NCBI GenBank assembly: GCA_963593685.1
Contig: CAVBBP010000012.1
Location: forward strand, 1-49,159
Origin: W0P28-013 sp963593685
Lineage (GTDB): Bacteria; Bacteroidota; Bacteroidia; Bacteroidales; Paludibacteraceae
DNA: 49,159 nt
Direction: 5' to 3'
The notes beneath the pieces were generated by a model. The model made no database searches. It was not told the DNA's origin and worked only from the letters and a program-made list of their open reading frames with translations. A program made the position numbers and the translations under genes. Of the stretch, positions 7,839-14,514 are shown in pieces. The stretch's first letter is position 1. Each line of letters starts with the position of its first letter.

Positions 7839-9038
7839 CTATTCTATTTCAGGGAAAGACTCGTCTATATCTACCAAACCATGCACAAGCTCATTCTCTA
7901 CAATATGAGAAACATAGCGTTTTGCTGTCCATGTAGAGCCTTGATCTGCATCATCTCTATATACTGATAGCTGCTTCCCGTCATAGAAAAGTCCAGAGAG
8001 GAAACTATTGGCTTCGTCAAATGGGACGGTGGTATATGTGCAAACAAGTTTTTTGCTGTCAAACTCTTCGTCTGTTTCGAGAATATATTCCTTAGCATTG
8101 TCACACTCATCATCAAACTCAGTACACTCTAATGAAACAAGATACCATTTGTCTTTTTCGAAAGTGCATCTCTCGTCCATGAACGAAAGATTACAAGAAT
8201 CGTCATATCCGTTGTTTTTATACAACGCCGACAACAGTTCGATTTCCTCTCCTTCTAAACCACTATTATAAATATTCTGTTCCAAATTACAGCCTAAACT
8301 TAATTGTAACTCTTGTGATGATTCAATAACAATGTCATCACAAATCTCTTTATATTTTTTATTGTCATTTAATTCAAGAAGAGAGAACTTATGGTCTTCT
8401 TCAAGTACAAGATGGAATTCTGAGCATCTTGTGTTCTCGGTTGAGACTTCACCTGCAAGTTCTTTTAATGTCTCAACCACTTCTTCACCCATGGGGTCTT
8501 CGTATCCACATTCAGCATCATCTACATCCCACCAAAGCCCATTACCCCGGCGGCTAACGACATAGCGAGCAAAAGGTTCACCATTTTCAAAGATTTCTTT
8601 CACACGTTCATGTGTGGCATTAGGCAGTTCTATTGAAATCATTTGCATCATTACCCCTTGTACTCTAATGACATATCTATGTTTTTTAAGCTCTTTGTCG
8701 CATTTCAGTTCTTGCGTATTTTCATCCTTTACCAGATTGCGTCCAGCAGCAGCGATGGTAATGTTGTTGTCGGCGAGTTTGGAGTTGTCGACATTCGCTA
8801 CTTGTACTCTGATTCCGTACATTTCCTTTACTTTTTTTTCGAAATTTCCGACTAGCATATTGCCTTTTACTGTGAGCGTGCCACCTTTCGCTGTACCTTT
8901 GCGGATAGCAGAGAGAGTGTCGTTTTCGTCAGCGAGCTGGCGTCCATTGTAAACACGAAGTGTGCCTCCAAAAGCTTCCTGAAATTCTTTGCACAGAGTG
9001 CTTACTTTCTTGTTACCAGATAATTTAATTTCTGCCAT
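7839..9038 (-). CDS. protein with duplicated ubiquitin-like-sized N-terminal domain
   Basis: This 399-residue acidic protein opens with two tandem copies of a domain of about 48 residues. Copy one starts 'IKLSGNKKVSTLCKEFQEAF' and ends 'LADENDTLSAIRKG'; copy two starts 'LTVKGNMLVGNFEKKVKEMY' and ends 'LADNNITIAAAGRN'. Each reads as strand-helix-strand-helix and is the size of a compact beta-grasp unit. The remainder is very acidic, with several CxE/D patches and no catalytic motif I recognise. It is the first gene of the minus-strand block. Similar N-terminal phrases occur in unnamed Bacteroidales proteins. The beta-grasp suggestion is inference. Confidence 0.6.
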   Translation of the reverse strand: MAEIKLSGNKKVSTLCKEFQEAFGGTLRVYNGRQLADENDTLSAIRKGTAKGGTLTVKGNMLVGNFEKKVKEMYGIRVQVANVDNSKLADNNITIAAAGRNLVKDENTQELKCDKELKKHRYVIRVQGVMMQMISIELPNATHERVKEIFENGEPFARYVVSRRGNGLWWDVDDAECGYEDPMGEEVVETLKELAGEVSTENTRCSEFHLVLEEDHKFSLLELNDNKKYKEICDDIVIESSQELQLSLGCNLEQNIYNSGLEGEEIELLSALYKNNGYDDSCNLSFMDERCTFEKDKWYLVSLECTEFDDECDNAKEYILETDEEFDSKKLVCTYTTVPFDEANSFLSGLFYDGKQLSVYRDDADQGSTWTAKRYVSHIVENELVHGLVDIDESFPEIE

Positions 9039-9433
9039 AGTATTATTTTTTTAACTTTACCTACTCTTTATGGGATTTTCGGCACACTCCCCTATGAATA
9101 TAAAAAAACCGTTAGCAGAATTAATTTAGCGCGTATTTAATTTTGCCAATGGGTAATTCTAAATGGTTATTATTACTGTCGATAAAGTCTCGAAACACCG
9201 CTGCAAAGTAAATATAAAAATTTCTGATGATGGGTGTAAATTTTAGTCCTTATTAGTCCTTTTGAAAAAGCGAGTTGCGAAAATATCAGGAAATCAGCCA
9301 GTTACGCGTCGTTAAATTATCATATATGATAACGACTGTGCAAAGGTAAAACTTTTATTTTGTATTTGCAAATTTTTCTAGCACGAAAATATCATCGGCG
9401 TAAGAAAAATTGCAAAAACAAGAGAAAGGTATC
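9039..9433. promoter_or_regulatory. intergenic control region between island and XRE gene
   Basis: This divergent intergenic region is A+T-rich and holds no gene that I can support. It contains the right-edge direct repeat TCCTTATTAGTCCTT (9247-9261), a weak minus-strand -7 candidate (GCAAAGTAA on plus, about 9203-9211), and the palindromic operator candidate at 9309-9335. Confidence 0.5.
9309..9335. promoter_or_regulatory. palindrome, likely operator of the XRE regulator
   Basis: A perfect 16-bp palindrome, TTATCATATATGATAA (9317-9332), overlaps an outer inverted pair TCGTTA (9309-9314) and TAACGA (9330-9335). It lies about 100 bases upstream of the XRE-family gene, and a dimeric HTH protein would be expected to bind such a site. 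Confidence 0.55.
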
Positions 9434-9658
9434 ATGGCAAACGATTTCGGCACCAACCGCATCATAGGCGAGCGCATACGCAGGTTGCGCACCAATGCTG
9501 GTGTGTCGCAGCACGAGTTGGCCATGCGGTGCGGTATAGAGCCATCGAACCTTTGCCGCATAGAGGCAGGGCGCACCAACCTTACGGTAAGCACCATGCG
9601 CCGCATAAGCACCGCCTTGAGTGTGCCCTTCTGCAAACTCACCGAAGGAATCGCATAA
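9434..9658 (+). CDS. XRE-family transcriptional regulator
   Basis: The 74-residue protein is a single helix-turn-helix domain. The recognition region is 'VSQHELAMRCGIEPSNLCRI' followed by 'EAGRTNLTVSTMRRISTALS', the standard Cro/C1-type layout. I start at MANDFG (9434) rather than the in-frame ATG at 9410, because AGAAAGG lies just ahead of it and the family normally starts there. With no second domain it is probably a DNA-binding repressor, acting perhaps on the palindrome at 9309-9335. It stands alone at the right edge of the A+T-rich island and could govern it. Confidence 0.85.
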   Translation: MANDFGTNRIIGERIRRLRTNAGVSQHELAMRCGIEPSNLCRIEAGRTNLTVSTMRRISTALSVPFCKLTEGIA

Positions 9659-9919
9659 ATAGTTAGAAGTGAGAAGTTAGAAGTGGTGCGGCAGAGTCGT
9701 AATTTCAAATTTCAGATTTCAGATTTCAAATTGTCGGTAACAGAAACGCCTTAATCTTCAAATTTTCAAATAACCAGAAACTAGAAACTAGAAACCAGAA
9801 ATAAAATCGATTCAACGATTCAACAAATAACCAAATCCGCAAATCAACAAATAAGGACGCACGCGGTGCGTCCCTACTTTTACACTTTCTCACTTTCAGA
9901 CTTTCAAACTTTATGAACT
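9659..9919. repeat. composite intergenic repeat, one unit
   Basis: The gap contains, in order, GAAGTTAGAAG words, ATTTCAGATTTCAAATT words, AACTAGAAACTAGAAACC words, AACCAAATCCGCAAATCAACAAA, the palindrome GGACGCACGCGGTGCGTCC (9855-9873), CCCTAC and then ACTTT-type words (9875-9917). No gene is seen. Confidence 0.75.
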
Positions 9920-10975
9920 TTATAAACTGCCTGCCACGCGCTCGGCTAGGGTGCGGAAGGCAAGGCTTGTGGCGGTGTCGGGGTGTAGAGCGACGGGCGT
10001 GCCGTCGTCGCCGCTGTCGCAGATGCTTTGCACCAACGGAATTTGCGCCAGCAGTGGCACGCCTTTCTCTTCGGCAAGGCGTTTGCAGCCCTCTCGACCA
10101 AAAATGTAGTAGCGATTTTCGGGCAGTTCGGCGGGCGTAAACCACGCCATATTTTCGACCAAACCGAGTATCGGCACATTTATCTTGTCGTTTTCGAACA
10201 TTTGCAACCCTTTGCGTGCATCGGCCAAAGCCACCTGCTGCGGCGTGCTGACCACGATTGCGCCATCGAGCCGAATAGTCTGCACCAAGGTCAGATGAAT
10301 GTCGCTTGTGCCAGGCGGCAGGTCTATCAGAAAATAGTCCAACGCGCCCCACGCAGCGTCGCAAATCAGTTGTTTCAGCGCATTGCTGGCCATGCCGCCA
10401 CGCCACACAAGTGCCGTATCGGGATTGGCAAAAAAGCCTATCGACAGAATTTTCACACCATATTTTTCAATCGGCACAATCAGTGTGCGCCCATCGACCT
10501 CTTCCGCCACTGGGCGCGCGTCTTCTATGCCAAACATTTTGGGAATCGACGGCCCGAAAATATCGGCATCGAGCAGACCGACCTTGTAGCCTAATTGCGC
10601 CAAAGCCACCGCCAAATTGGCCGAAACGGTCGATTTGCCAACGCCGCCCTTGCCCGACGAGATGGCGATAGTGTGTTTCACGCCTTCCAGCGGTTTTTTC
10701 GCCTCGGCAGCGGGCTGTTGCTTGTACTTGATGGCGATATTTCCAGCGATCTCCACCTCGGGCGAAATGTAGGTTTTGATGGCCTGTTCGCAGGCTTTCA
10801 CCAGCGAGCGCGCAAACGGGTCGTTCTGCTTGTCGAACAGCAGCGAAAAACTTACCTTCGAACCATCGATGCGGATGTCGTCTTCGACCATGCCGCTCGA
10901 AACAATATCTTTGCCCGTTCCAGGATAGCGCACATGCGCCAACGCGTCGAGAATCAATTTTGGATACAAAACCAT
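9920..10975 (-). CDS. mrp: Mrp/NBP35-family iron-sulfur carrier ATPase
   Basis: The 351-residue protein has an N-terminal MIP18-like domain (about 1-95), then the deviant Walker A 'ISSGKGGVGKSTVSANLAVA' (P-loop 107-115), switch region 'VGLLDADIFGPSIPKMFG' and 'DYFLIDLPPGTSDIHLTL'. This is the layout of Mrp/ApbC proteins that carry or assemble Fe-S clusters in the cytoplasm. The C-terminal CxxC that bridges the cluster in most Mrp proteins is absent: where it would stand the sequence reads 'ENMAWFTPAELPENRYYIFG'. I recall the same change in other Bacteroidales Mrp proteins, so it is probably lineage-specific. A promoter candidate lies at 11117-11125. Confidence 0.93.
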   Translation of the reverse strand: MVLYPKLILDALAHVRYPGTGKDIVSSGMVEDDIRIDGSKVSFSLLFDKQNDPFARSLVKACEQAIKTYISPEVEIAGNIAIKYKQQPAAEAKKPLEGVKHTIAISSGKGGVGKSTVSANLAVALAQLGYKVGLLDADIFGPSIPKMFGIEDARPVAEEVDGRTLIVPIEKYGVKILSIGFFANPDTALVWRGGMASNALKQLICDAAWGALDYFLIDLPPGTSDIHLTLVQTIRLDGAIVVSTPQQVALADARKGLQMFENDKINVPILGLVENMAWFTPAELPENRYYIFGREGCKRLAEEKGVPLLAQIPLVQSICDSGDDGTPVALHPDTATSLAFRTLAERVAGSL

Positions 10976-11116
10976 TTTCTTTTCAAAATTAACAATAAAT
11001 AATGAAAAATGAATAATAATCGGTTTCCACGGTTAATCGTACAATAATCAACTCATCAACCAATCAACCAATCAACGATTAAAAGACCGCGCATAGTGCG
11101 AAACCGATTTTTCTCG

Positions 11117-11125
11117 GCAAAATTA
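11117..11125 (-). promoter_or_regulatory. -7 element for mrp
   Basis: TAATTTTGC on the minus strand fits TAnnTTTGC. It lies 142 bases upstream of the ATG, leaving an untranslated leader made of word repeats. Confidence 0.5.
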
Positions 11126-11207
11126 CAAAAATAAACCGATGTTGCGGCGCAAAATTTGACGGAAAACACAACTTTGTGTAGCGCAGTGTTGGTTGCCGTT
11201 TTTTTTG

Positions 11208-11216
11208 TATCTTTGC
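11208..11216 (+). promoter_or_regulatory. -7 element for the DUF5606 gene
   Basis: TATCTTTGC is an exact TAnnTTTGC match about 60 bases upstream of the start codon. A TTGG/TTGC-like -33 lies near 11190. Confidence 0.65.
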
Positions 11217-11274
11217 GACCGAAGTATTTGGCACAAAGTTTGTGCCGTTCTGTTTAACAAACCGACAAAAAATT

Positions 11275-11694
11275 ATGTTGAAAAACATTCTGACCATCAC
11301 GGGGCGTCCTGGACTGTACAAAGTTGTGGCACAGTCGAACAAGGGCATGATTATCGTCGAATCGCTTATCGACAAAAAGCGTTTTCCGTCGTTCAGTCAC
11401 GAAAAAGCCGTTGCACTGTCCGACATCGCCATGTTTACCGAAGACGGCGAAAAACCGTTGCGCGAAATTTTCGAACTCGTCAAAACAAAAGAGGCTGGCA
11501 AAACCGCCTCTGTCGCCCCGAAAGCCTCGGGCGCAGAACTTTTTGAGTGGTTCGAGAGCGTGCTTCCAAACTTCGACCGCGACCATGTGCACCCCGGCGA
11601 TGTAAAAAAATTGGTGCAGTGGTACAACCTGCTGATAACCAGCGGCATCACCGACTTTGAAGAGAAGGACGAGGCCGCCGAAAAAGCCGAATAA
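11275..11694 (+). CDS. DUF5606-type conserved protein
   Basis: The 139-residue protein starts MLKNILTITGRPGLYKVVAQ, typical of the DUF5606 family restricted to Bacteroidota. I use this ATG rather than an in-frame ATG 11 codons earlier because the family begins at MLK. The N-terminal half (1-60) is a small beta-barrel-like domain ('NKGMIIVESLIDKKRFPSFS'). A Lys/Ala linker leads to a helical C-terminal domain ('DRDHVHPGDVKKLVQWYNLL'). The function is unknown. It is probably co-transcribed with the carboxyltransferase gene that starts 46 bases later. Confidence 0.8.
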   Translation: MLKNILTITGRPGLYKVVAQSNKGMIIVESLIDKKRFPSFSHEKAVALSDIAMFTEDGEKPLREIFELVKTKEAGKTASVAPKASGAELFEWFESVLPNFDRDHVHPGDVKKLVQWYNLLITSGITDFEEKDEAAEKAE

Positions 11695-11695
11695 A

Positions 11696-11733
11696 ATCAG
11701 AAAAACACATCAGAAAAACACATCGAAAAACAC
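11696..11733 (+). repeat. three 13-nt direct repeats in an intercistronic spacer
   Basis: ATCAGAAAAACAC occurs at 11696 and 11709, and ATCGAAAAACAC follows at 11722, so the period is 13 bases. The array lies just ahead of the next ATG and may tune spacing or initiation. Confidence 0.6.
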
Positions 11734-11740
11734 AAAAAAA

Positions 11741-13507
11741 ATGGGCAAGAGAGAGATAAAATTTAGCCTCGTTTACCGCGACATGTGGCAATCGTCGGGC
11801 AAGTATGTGCCACGCAAAGACCAGTTGGCCAAAATTGCGCCAGTCATCATCGATATGGGCTGTTTTGCGCGCGTCGAGACCAACGGCGGCGCCTCGGAGC
11901 AGGTCAATCTGCTCTACGGCGAAAACCCGAACCAAGCCGTGCGCACCTTTACCAAGCCATTCAACGAGGCGGGCATACAGACCCACATGCTCGACCGCGG
12001 TTTGAACGGCCTGCGTATGAATCCCGTTCCTGCCGATGTGCGCGAACTGATGTACAAAGTGAAAAAGGCGCAAGGCACCGACATCACGCGTATTTTCTGC
12101 GGATTGAACGATGTGCGCAACATCATTCCGTCGATTCGCTGGGCAAAACAGGCGGGCATGGTGGCGCAAGCCTCGATGTGTATCACCTATTCGCCCGTGC
12201 ATACCGCCGAATACTACATCAATATGGCGGAGCAACTCATCGAAGCGGGCGCGCAGGAAATCTGTCTGAAAGATATGGCAGGCATCGGTCGCCCAACGAT
12301 TCTCGGCACGATTGTGAAGTCGATAAAGACCAACCACCCCGACATCACGGTGCAGTATCACGGCCATAGCGGTCCTGGTTTTTCGGTGGCTTCGGTGCTT
12401 GAGGTGGCCAAGGCTGGCGGCGATGTGTTCGATGTGGCGATGGAACCGCTTTCGTGGGGCATGGTTCACCCCGATGTTATCACCATTCAGGCGATGTTGA
12501 AGGACGCTGGATTTGCCGTTCCCGAAATCGATATGAAAGCCTACATGGAGGCGCGCCGCTTGACGCAGAGTTTCATCGATGACTTTTTGGGCTACTTTAT
12601 CGACCCACGCAACAGCCACATGAGTTCGCTGCTGGTCGGTTGCGGGCTGCCCGGCGGCATGATGGGTTCGCTTATGGCCGATTTGAAAGGCGTTCACGCT
12701 GCCATCAATAGCAACCTGAAAGCGCAAGGCAAAGCCGAACTCACCGAAGACGAACTGCTTGTGCAGTTGTTCGACGAAGTGAAATATATTTGGCCAAAAC
12801 TCGGCTATCCGCCACTGGTTACGCCGTTCAGCCAATACACCAAAAATGTGGCGTTGATGAATGTGTTTGCCATGAGCAAAGGACAAGGCCGCTGGACGAT
12901 GATCGACCCCAACACTTGGGACATGATTTTGGGCAAAGCGGGTCATCTGCCGGGCAAACTCGACCCCGAAATTGTGGCTCTCGCCAAAGAAAAGGGCTTC
13001 GAATTTTTCGAAGGCAATCCGCAGGACAACTATCCGAATGTGTTGCCGAAATACATCAAAGAGATGGAAGAACTCGGCTGGGAGCGCGGCCAAGACGACG
13101 AAGAACTGTTCGAGTTTGCCATGCACGACAAGCAGTACCGCGAATACAAGTCGGGCGAGGCAAAAAAACGCTTCAATGCCGAGTTGCAGCAGAAGATGGA
13201 GGCCAAATTCAAGGCTTCGGGAGCGGCGGTGCAAGTGCCCGATTTCCGTGCGTTGCGTCACCCCAACGCCGAGCCAATAGCAGCGACCGCTTCGGGGCGG
13301 CTGTTGTGGGAGTTCGACTATCTAGACAAATCGGTGAAACCCGCCGAAGGAAAGCAGTATAAAGAGGGCGATTTCTTGTGCGCCATTCAGACCAATGGGC
13401 GCGGCTTGGAGGTGATGCCAGCACTCTTTGCTGGCAAAATCGTCGAGCCGAAAGAGCAGGGTACAATGGTTCAAAAAGGCGACATTGTGGCGTACATTGA
13501 AAAGTAG
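11741..13507 (+). CDS. pyruvate/oxaloacetate carboxyltransferase-like protein without biotin site
   Basis: The 588-residue protein has an N-terminal HMGL-like TIM barrel (about 1-290). 'KYVPRKDQLAKIAPVIIDMG', 'AGAQEICLKDMAGI' (catalytic-type Lys and Asp) and 'VQYHGHSGPG' (metal His residues) match the carboxyltransferase of pyruvate carboxylase B and oxaloacetate decarboxylase alpha. The middle is a conserved carboxylase domain ('LVGCGLPGGMMGSLMADL'). The C-terminal 70 residues have the biotinyl/lipoyl fold, but the AMKM hairpin is replaced by 'CAIQTNGRGLEVMPALFAGK', so no biotinyl lysine stands at the turn. It may use a separate biotin carrier or have another role. I start at MGKREIK (11741); the longer frame runs through the 13-nt repeats. 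Confidence 0.85.
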   Translation: MGKREIKFSLVYRDMWQSSGKYVPRKDQLAKIAPVIIDMGCFARVETNGGASEQVNLLYGENPNQAVRTFTKPFNEAGIQTHMLDRGLNGLRMNPVPADVRELMYKVKKAQGTDITRIFCGLNDVRNIIPSIRWAKQAGMVAQASMCITYSPVHTAEYYINMAEQLIEAGAQEICLKDMAGIGRPTILGTIVKSIKTNHPDITVQYHGHSGPGFSVASVLEVAKAGGDVFDVAMEPLSWGMVHPDVITIQAMLKDAGFAVPEIDMKAYMEARRLTQSFIDDFLGYFIDPRNSHMSSLLVGCGLPGGMMGSLMADLKGVHAAINSNLKAQGKAELTEDELLVQLFDEVKYIWPKLGYPPLVTPFSQYTKNVALMNVFAMSKGQGRWTMIDPNTWDMILGKAGHLPGKLDPEIVALAKEKGFEFFEGNPQDNYPNVLPKYIKEMEELGWERGQDDEELFEFAMHDKQYREYKSGEAKKRFNAELQQKMEAKFKASGAAVQVPDFRALRHPNAEPIAATASGRLLWEFDYLDKSVKPAEGKQYKEGDFLCAIQTNGRGLEVMPALFAGKIVEPKEQGTMVQKGDIVAYIEK

Positions 13508-13623
13508 TTAGAAGTGATGCGGCAAAGCCGCAATTTCAAAATTTCAAATTGTAGGGACGCACCGCGTGCGTCCAAAAGGTTATAGGTTATCGTTTATAGA
13601 AAATAGAATATAGAAGATAGACC

Positions 13624-13652
13624 GTAGAGCCGTCACAGTGTGGCGGCTCTAC
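13624..13652 (+). terminator. dispersed stem-loop followed by T-run
   Basis: GTAGAGCCGTCAC pairs with GTGGCGGCTCTAC around a 3-base loop and is followed by ATTTTTAA. Near-identical stems occur at 31849 and 32765, and a covarying version at 27360. Here it would end the transcript of the carboxyltransferase gene. Confidence 0.6.
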
Positions 13653-13758
13653 ATTTTTAATGAATAATAATTGGCGGCGTTTTTGAATGCGACACGGCAT
13701 CAGGCACCACAACAGTAAAGGCAGAAGCGTTTCTTTTGAGTGGCGCTTCTGTCTTTTT

Positions 13759-13790
13759 TTTGTGCGATTAGAAAAAATGTTGTATTTTTG
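13759..13790 (+). promoter_or_regulatory. Bacteroidota-type promoter
   Basis: TTTG (13759-13762), 20 bases, TATTTTTG (13783-13790): a full match to the -33/-7 consensus, 22 bases ahead of the ATG at 13813. Confidence 0.75.
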
Positions 13791-13812
13791 TCCATCGAAA
13801 AAGGGTAAAATT

Positions 13813-13956
13813 ATGGAAAAATCTAACGCTAAAAACAAAAATGTTTTCCAGCAAATGTTAGACGACAAGCGTTGTATACGCAAGTGTATACGCAGTAATG
13901 GCGACCTTAAACTGTTGGCTCAAAAACATGGATTTAAGTTCGCTACGCCCGTATAA
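13813..13956 (+). CDS. small basic protein, first of an overlapping pair
   Basis: The 47-residue product reads MEKSNAKNKNVFQQMLDD followed by 'KRCIRKCIRSNGDLKLLAQK' and ends 'HGFKFATPV'. It is strongly basic and helical. The ATG follows a good promoter by 22 bases. The gene overlaps the next one by 29 bases in another frame, implying translational coupling. Small proteins with a 'VFQQ.LDDKRCIR...LA.KHGIKFA' pattern beside a protein of about 150 residues are, as far as I recall, recurrent in Bacteroidales. The arrangement is like that of a toxin-antitoxin pair, but I know of no proof. Confidence 0.65.
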   Translation: MEKSNAKNKNVFQQMLDDKRCIRKCIRSNGDLKLLAQKHGFKFATPV

Positions 13957-14404
13957 ATTTAGTCGAGATAGCATGGGCTACACCTTCGTTACCGATTTTG
14001 GTGTTGTTTATCATGCTTATTTTATCGATTATTCGTCGCAATTTTCTGATTTGCAAAACATATTCTCCTTCAATATCGAACCAGAAGGAGAACCTGCCCA
14101 TTGTTTTGACATTCGTATTCAACACACTATTGTTGCAATTCTTTCCAGTTTTTTCGACAATAATGTTAATGTGATGTTGATAGTATGCGATAGCACTGAT
14201 GGTCGTGAGCATCAGCGAAAAATTCTTTTCGATAGATGGTTTTTGCGTTATCATTCTTGCGACATTGTTAAATACGACGCTTCTCTTGAAACGGAAGACT
14301 ATATGCTTTATGTTTCTCTTTTGGCTCATTCGGCAAATCCAAACCTCAAACAAGCGGTAGATGCGTTTTATAATCTCGTGCGCAATAATATGTGTCCGAT
14401 GTAG
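13928..14404 (+). CDS. conserved Bacteroidales protein (DUF6169-like)
   Basis: The 158-residue protein starts MDLSSLRPYKFSRDSMGYTF, within the end of the preceding small gene. It then has beta-rich 'FVTDFGVVYHAYFID', a strand-rich middle ('HTIVAILSSFFDNNVNVMLI') and 'CDSTDGREHQRKILFDRWFL', with a helical C-terminus. No catalytic motif is obvious. The overall pattern ('YxFVTDxGVVYxxxF ... DGRQxxRxxLFxxWF') fits the DUF6169 type, recalled from memory and not checked. Codon use is more A+T-rich than in the glycogen operon next door, which suggests separate acquisition. Confidence 0.65.
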   Translation: MDLSSLRPYKFSRDSMGYTFVTDFGVVYHAYFIDYSSQFSDLQNIFSFNIEPEGEPAHCFDIRIQHTIVAILSSFFDNNVNVMLIVCDSTDGREHQRKILFDRWFLRYHSCDIVKYDASLETEDYMLYVSLLAHSANPNLKQAVDAFYNLVRNNMCPM

Positions 14405-14450
14405 TTTTGTGTTGTAAAACATATTTTTAACGAAAAATAAGACGCGCAAG

Positions 14451-14485
14451 TTTGCGGATATGTCGCAAACATTTTGTAACTTTGC
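14451..14485 (+). promoter_or_regulatory. promoter of the glycogen operon
   Basis: TTTG (14451-14454) and TAACTTTGC (14477-14485), with a 22-base spacer, lie 30 bases upstream of the glycogen synthase ATG. Confidence 0.7.
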
Positions 14486-14514
14486 AACCGCAAAAAAACA
14501 ACACGCCTCTATCG

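Larger units (their letters stand above)
10976..11274. promoter_or_regulatory. divergent intergenic region mrp / DUF5606 gene
   Basis: It holds TCATCAACCAATCAACC words (about 11047-11080) and opposed promoters. TAATTTTGC reads leftward at 11125-11117. TATCTTTGC reads rightward at 11208-11216. No further gene is visible. Confidence 0.6.
13508..13812. repeat. intergenic repeats, hairpin and promoter
   Basis: It contains GAAGTGATGCGGCAAAGCCGC, the palindrome GGACGCACCGCGTGCGTCC (13555-13573), ATAGAAAATAGAATATAGAAGATAG words, the stem-loop at 13624-13652, AATAATAATTGGCGGCG, and the promoter at 13759-13790. No gene is seen. Confidence 0.7.

Noticed and set aside
9726..10406. 226-residue minus-strand frame overlapping mrp
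   Set aside because: It overlaps mrp in another frame and runs on through composite repeat DNA. No recognisable domain.
9920..10975. Loss of the Mrp CxxC as a mutation peculiar to this genome
   Set aside because: The replaced region (ENMAWFTPAELPEN) is, as I recall, common in Bacteroidales Mrp proteins, so it is probably a lineage trait.
11648..13261. 537-residue minus-strand frame opposite the carboxyltransferase
   Set aside because: Composition (His/Arg/Phe-rich, no motif) and full overlap with a well-supported gene show a shadow frame. The same applies to the frames opposite glgP, metK, the giant gene and the 902-residue gene.
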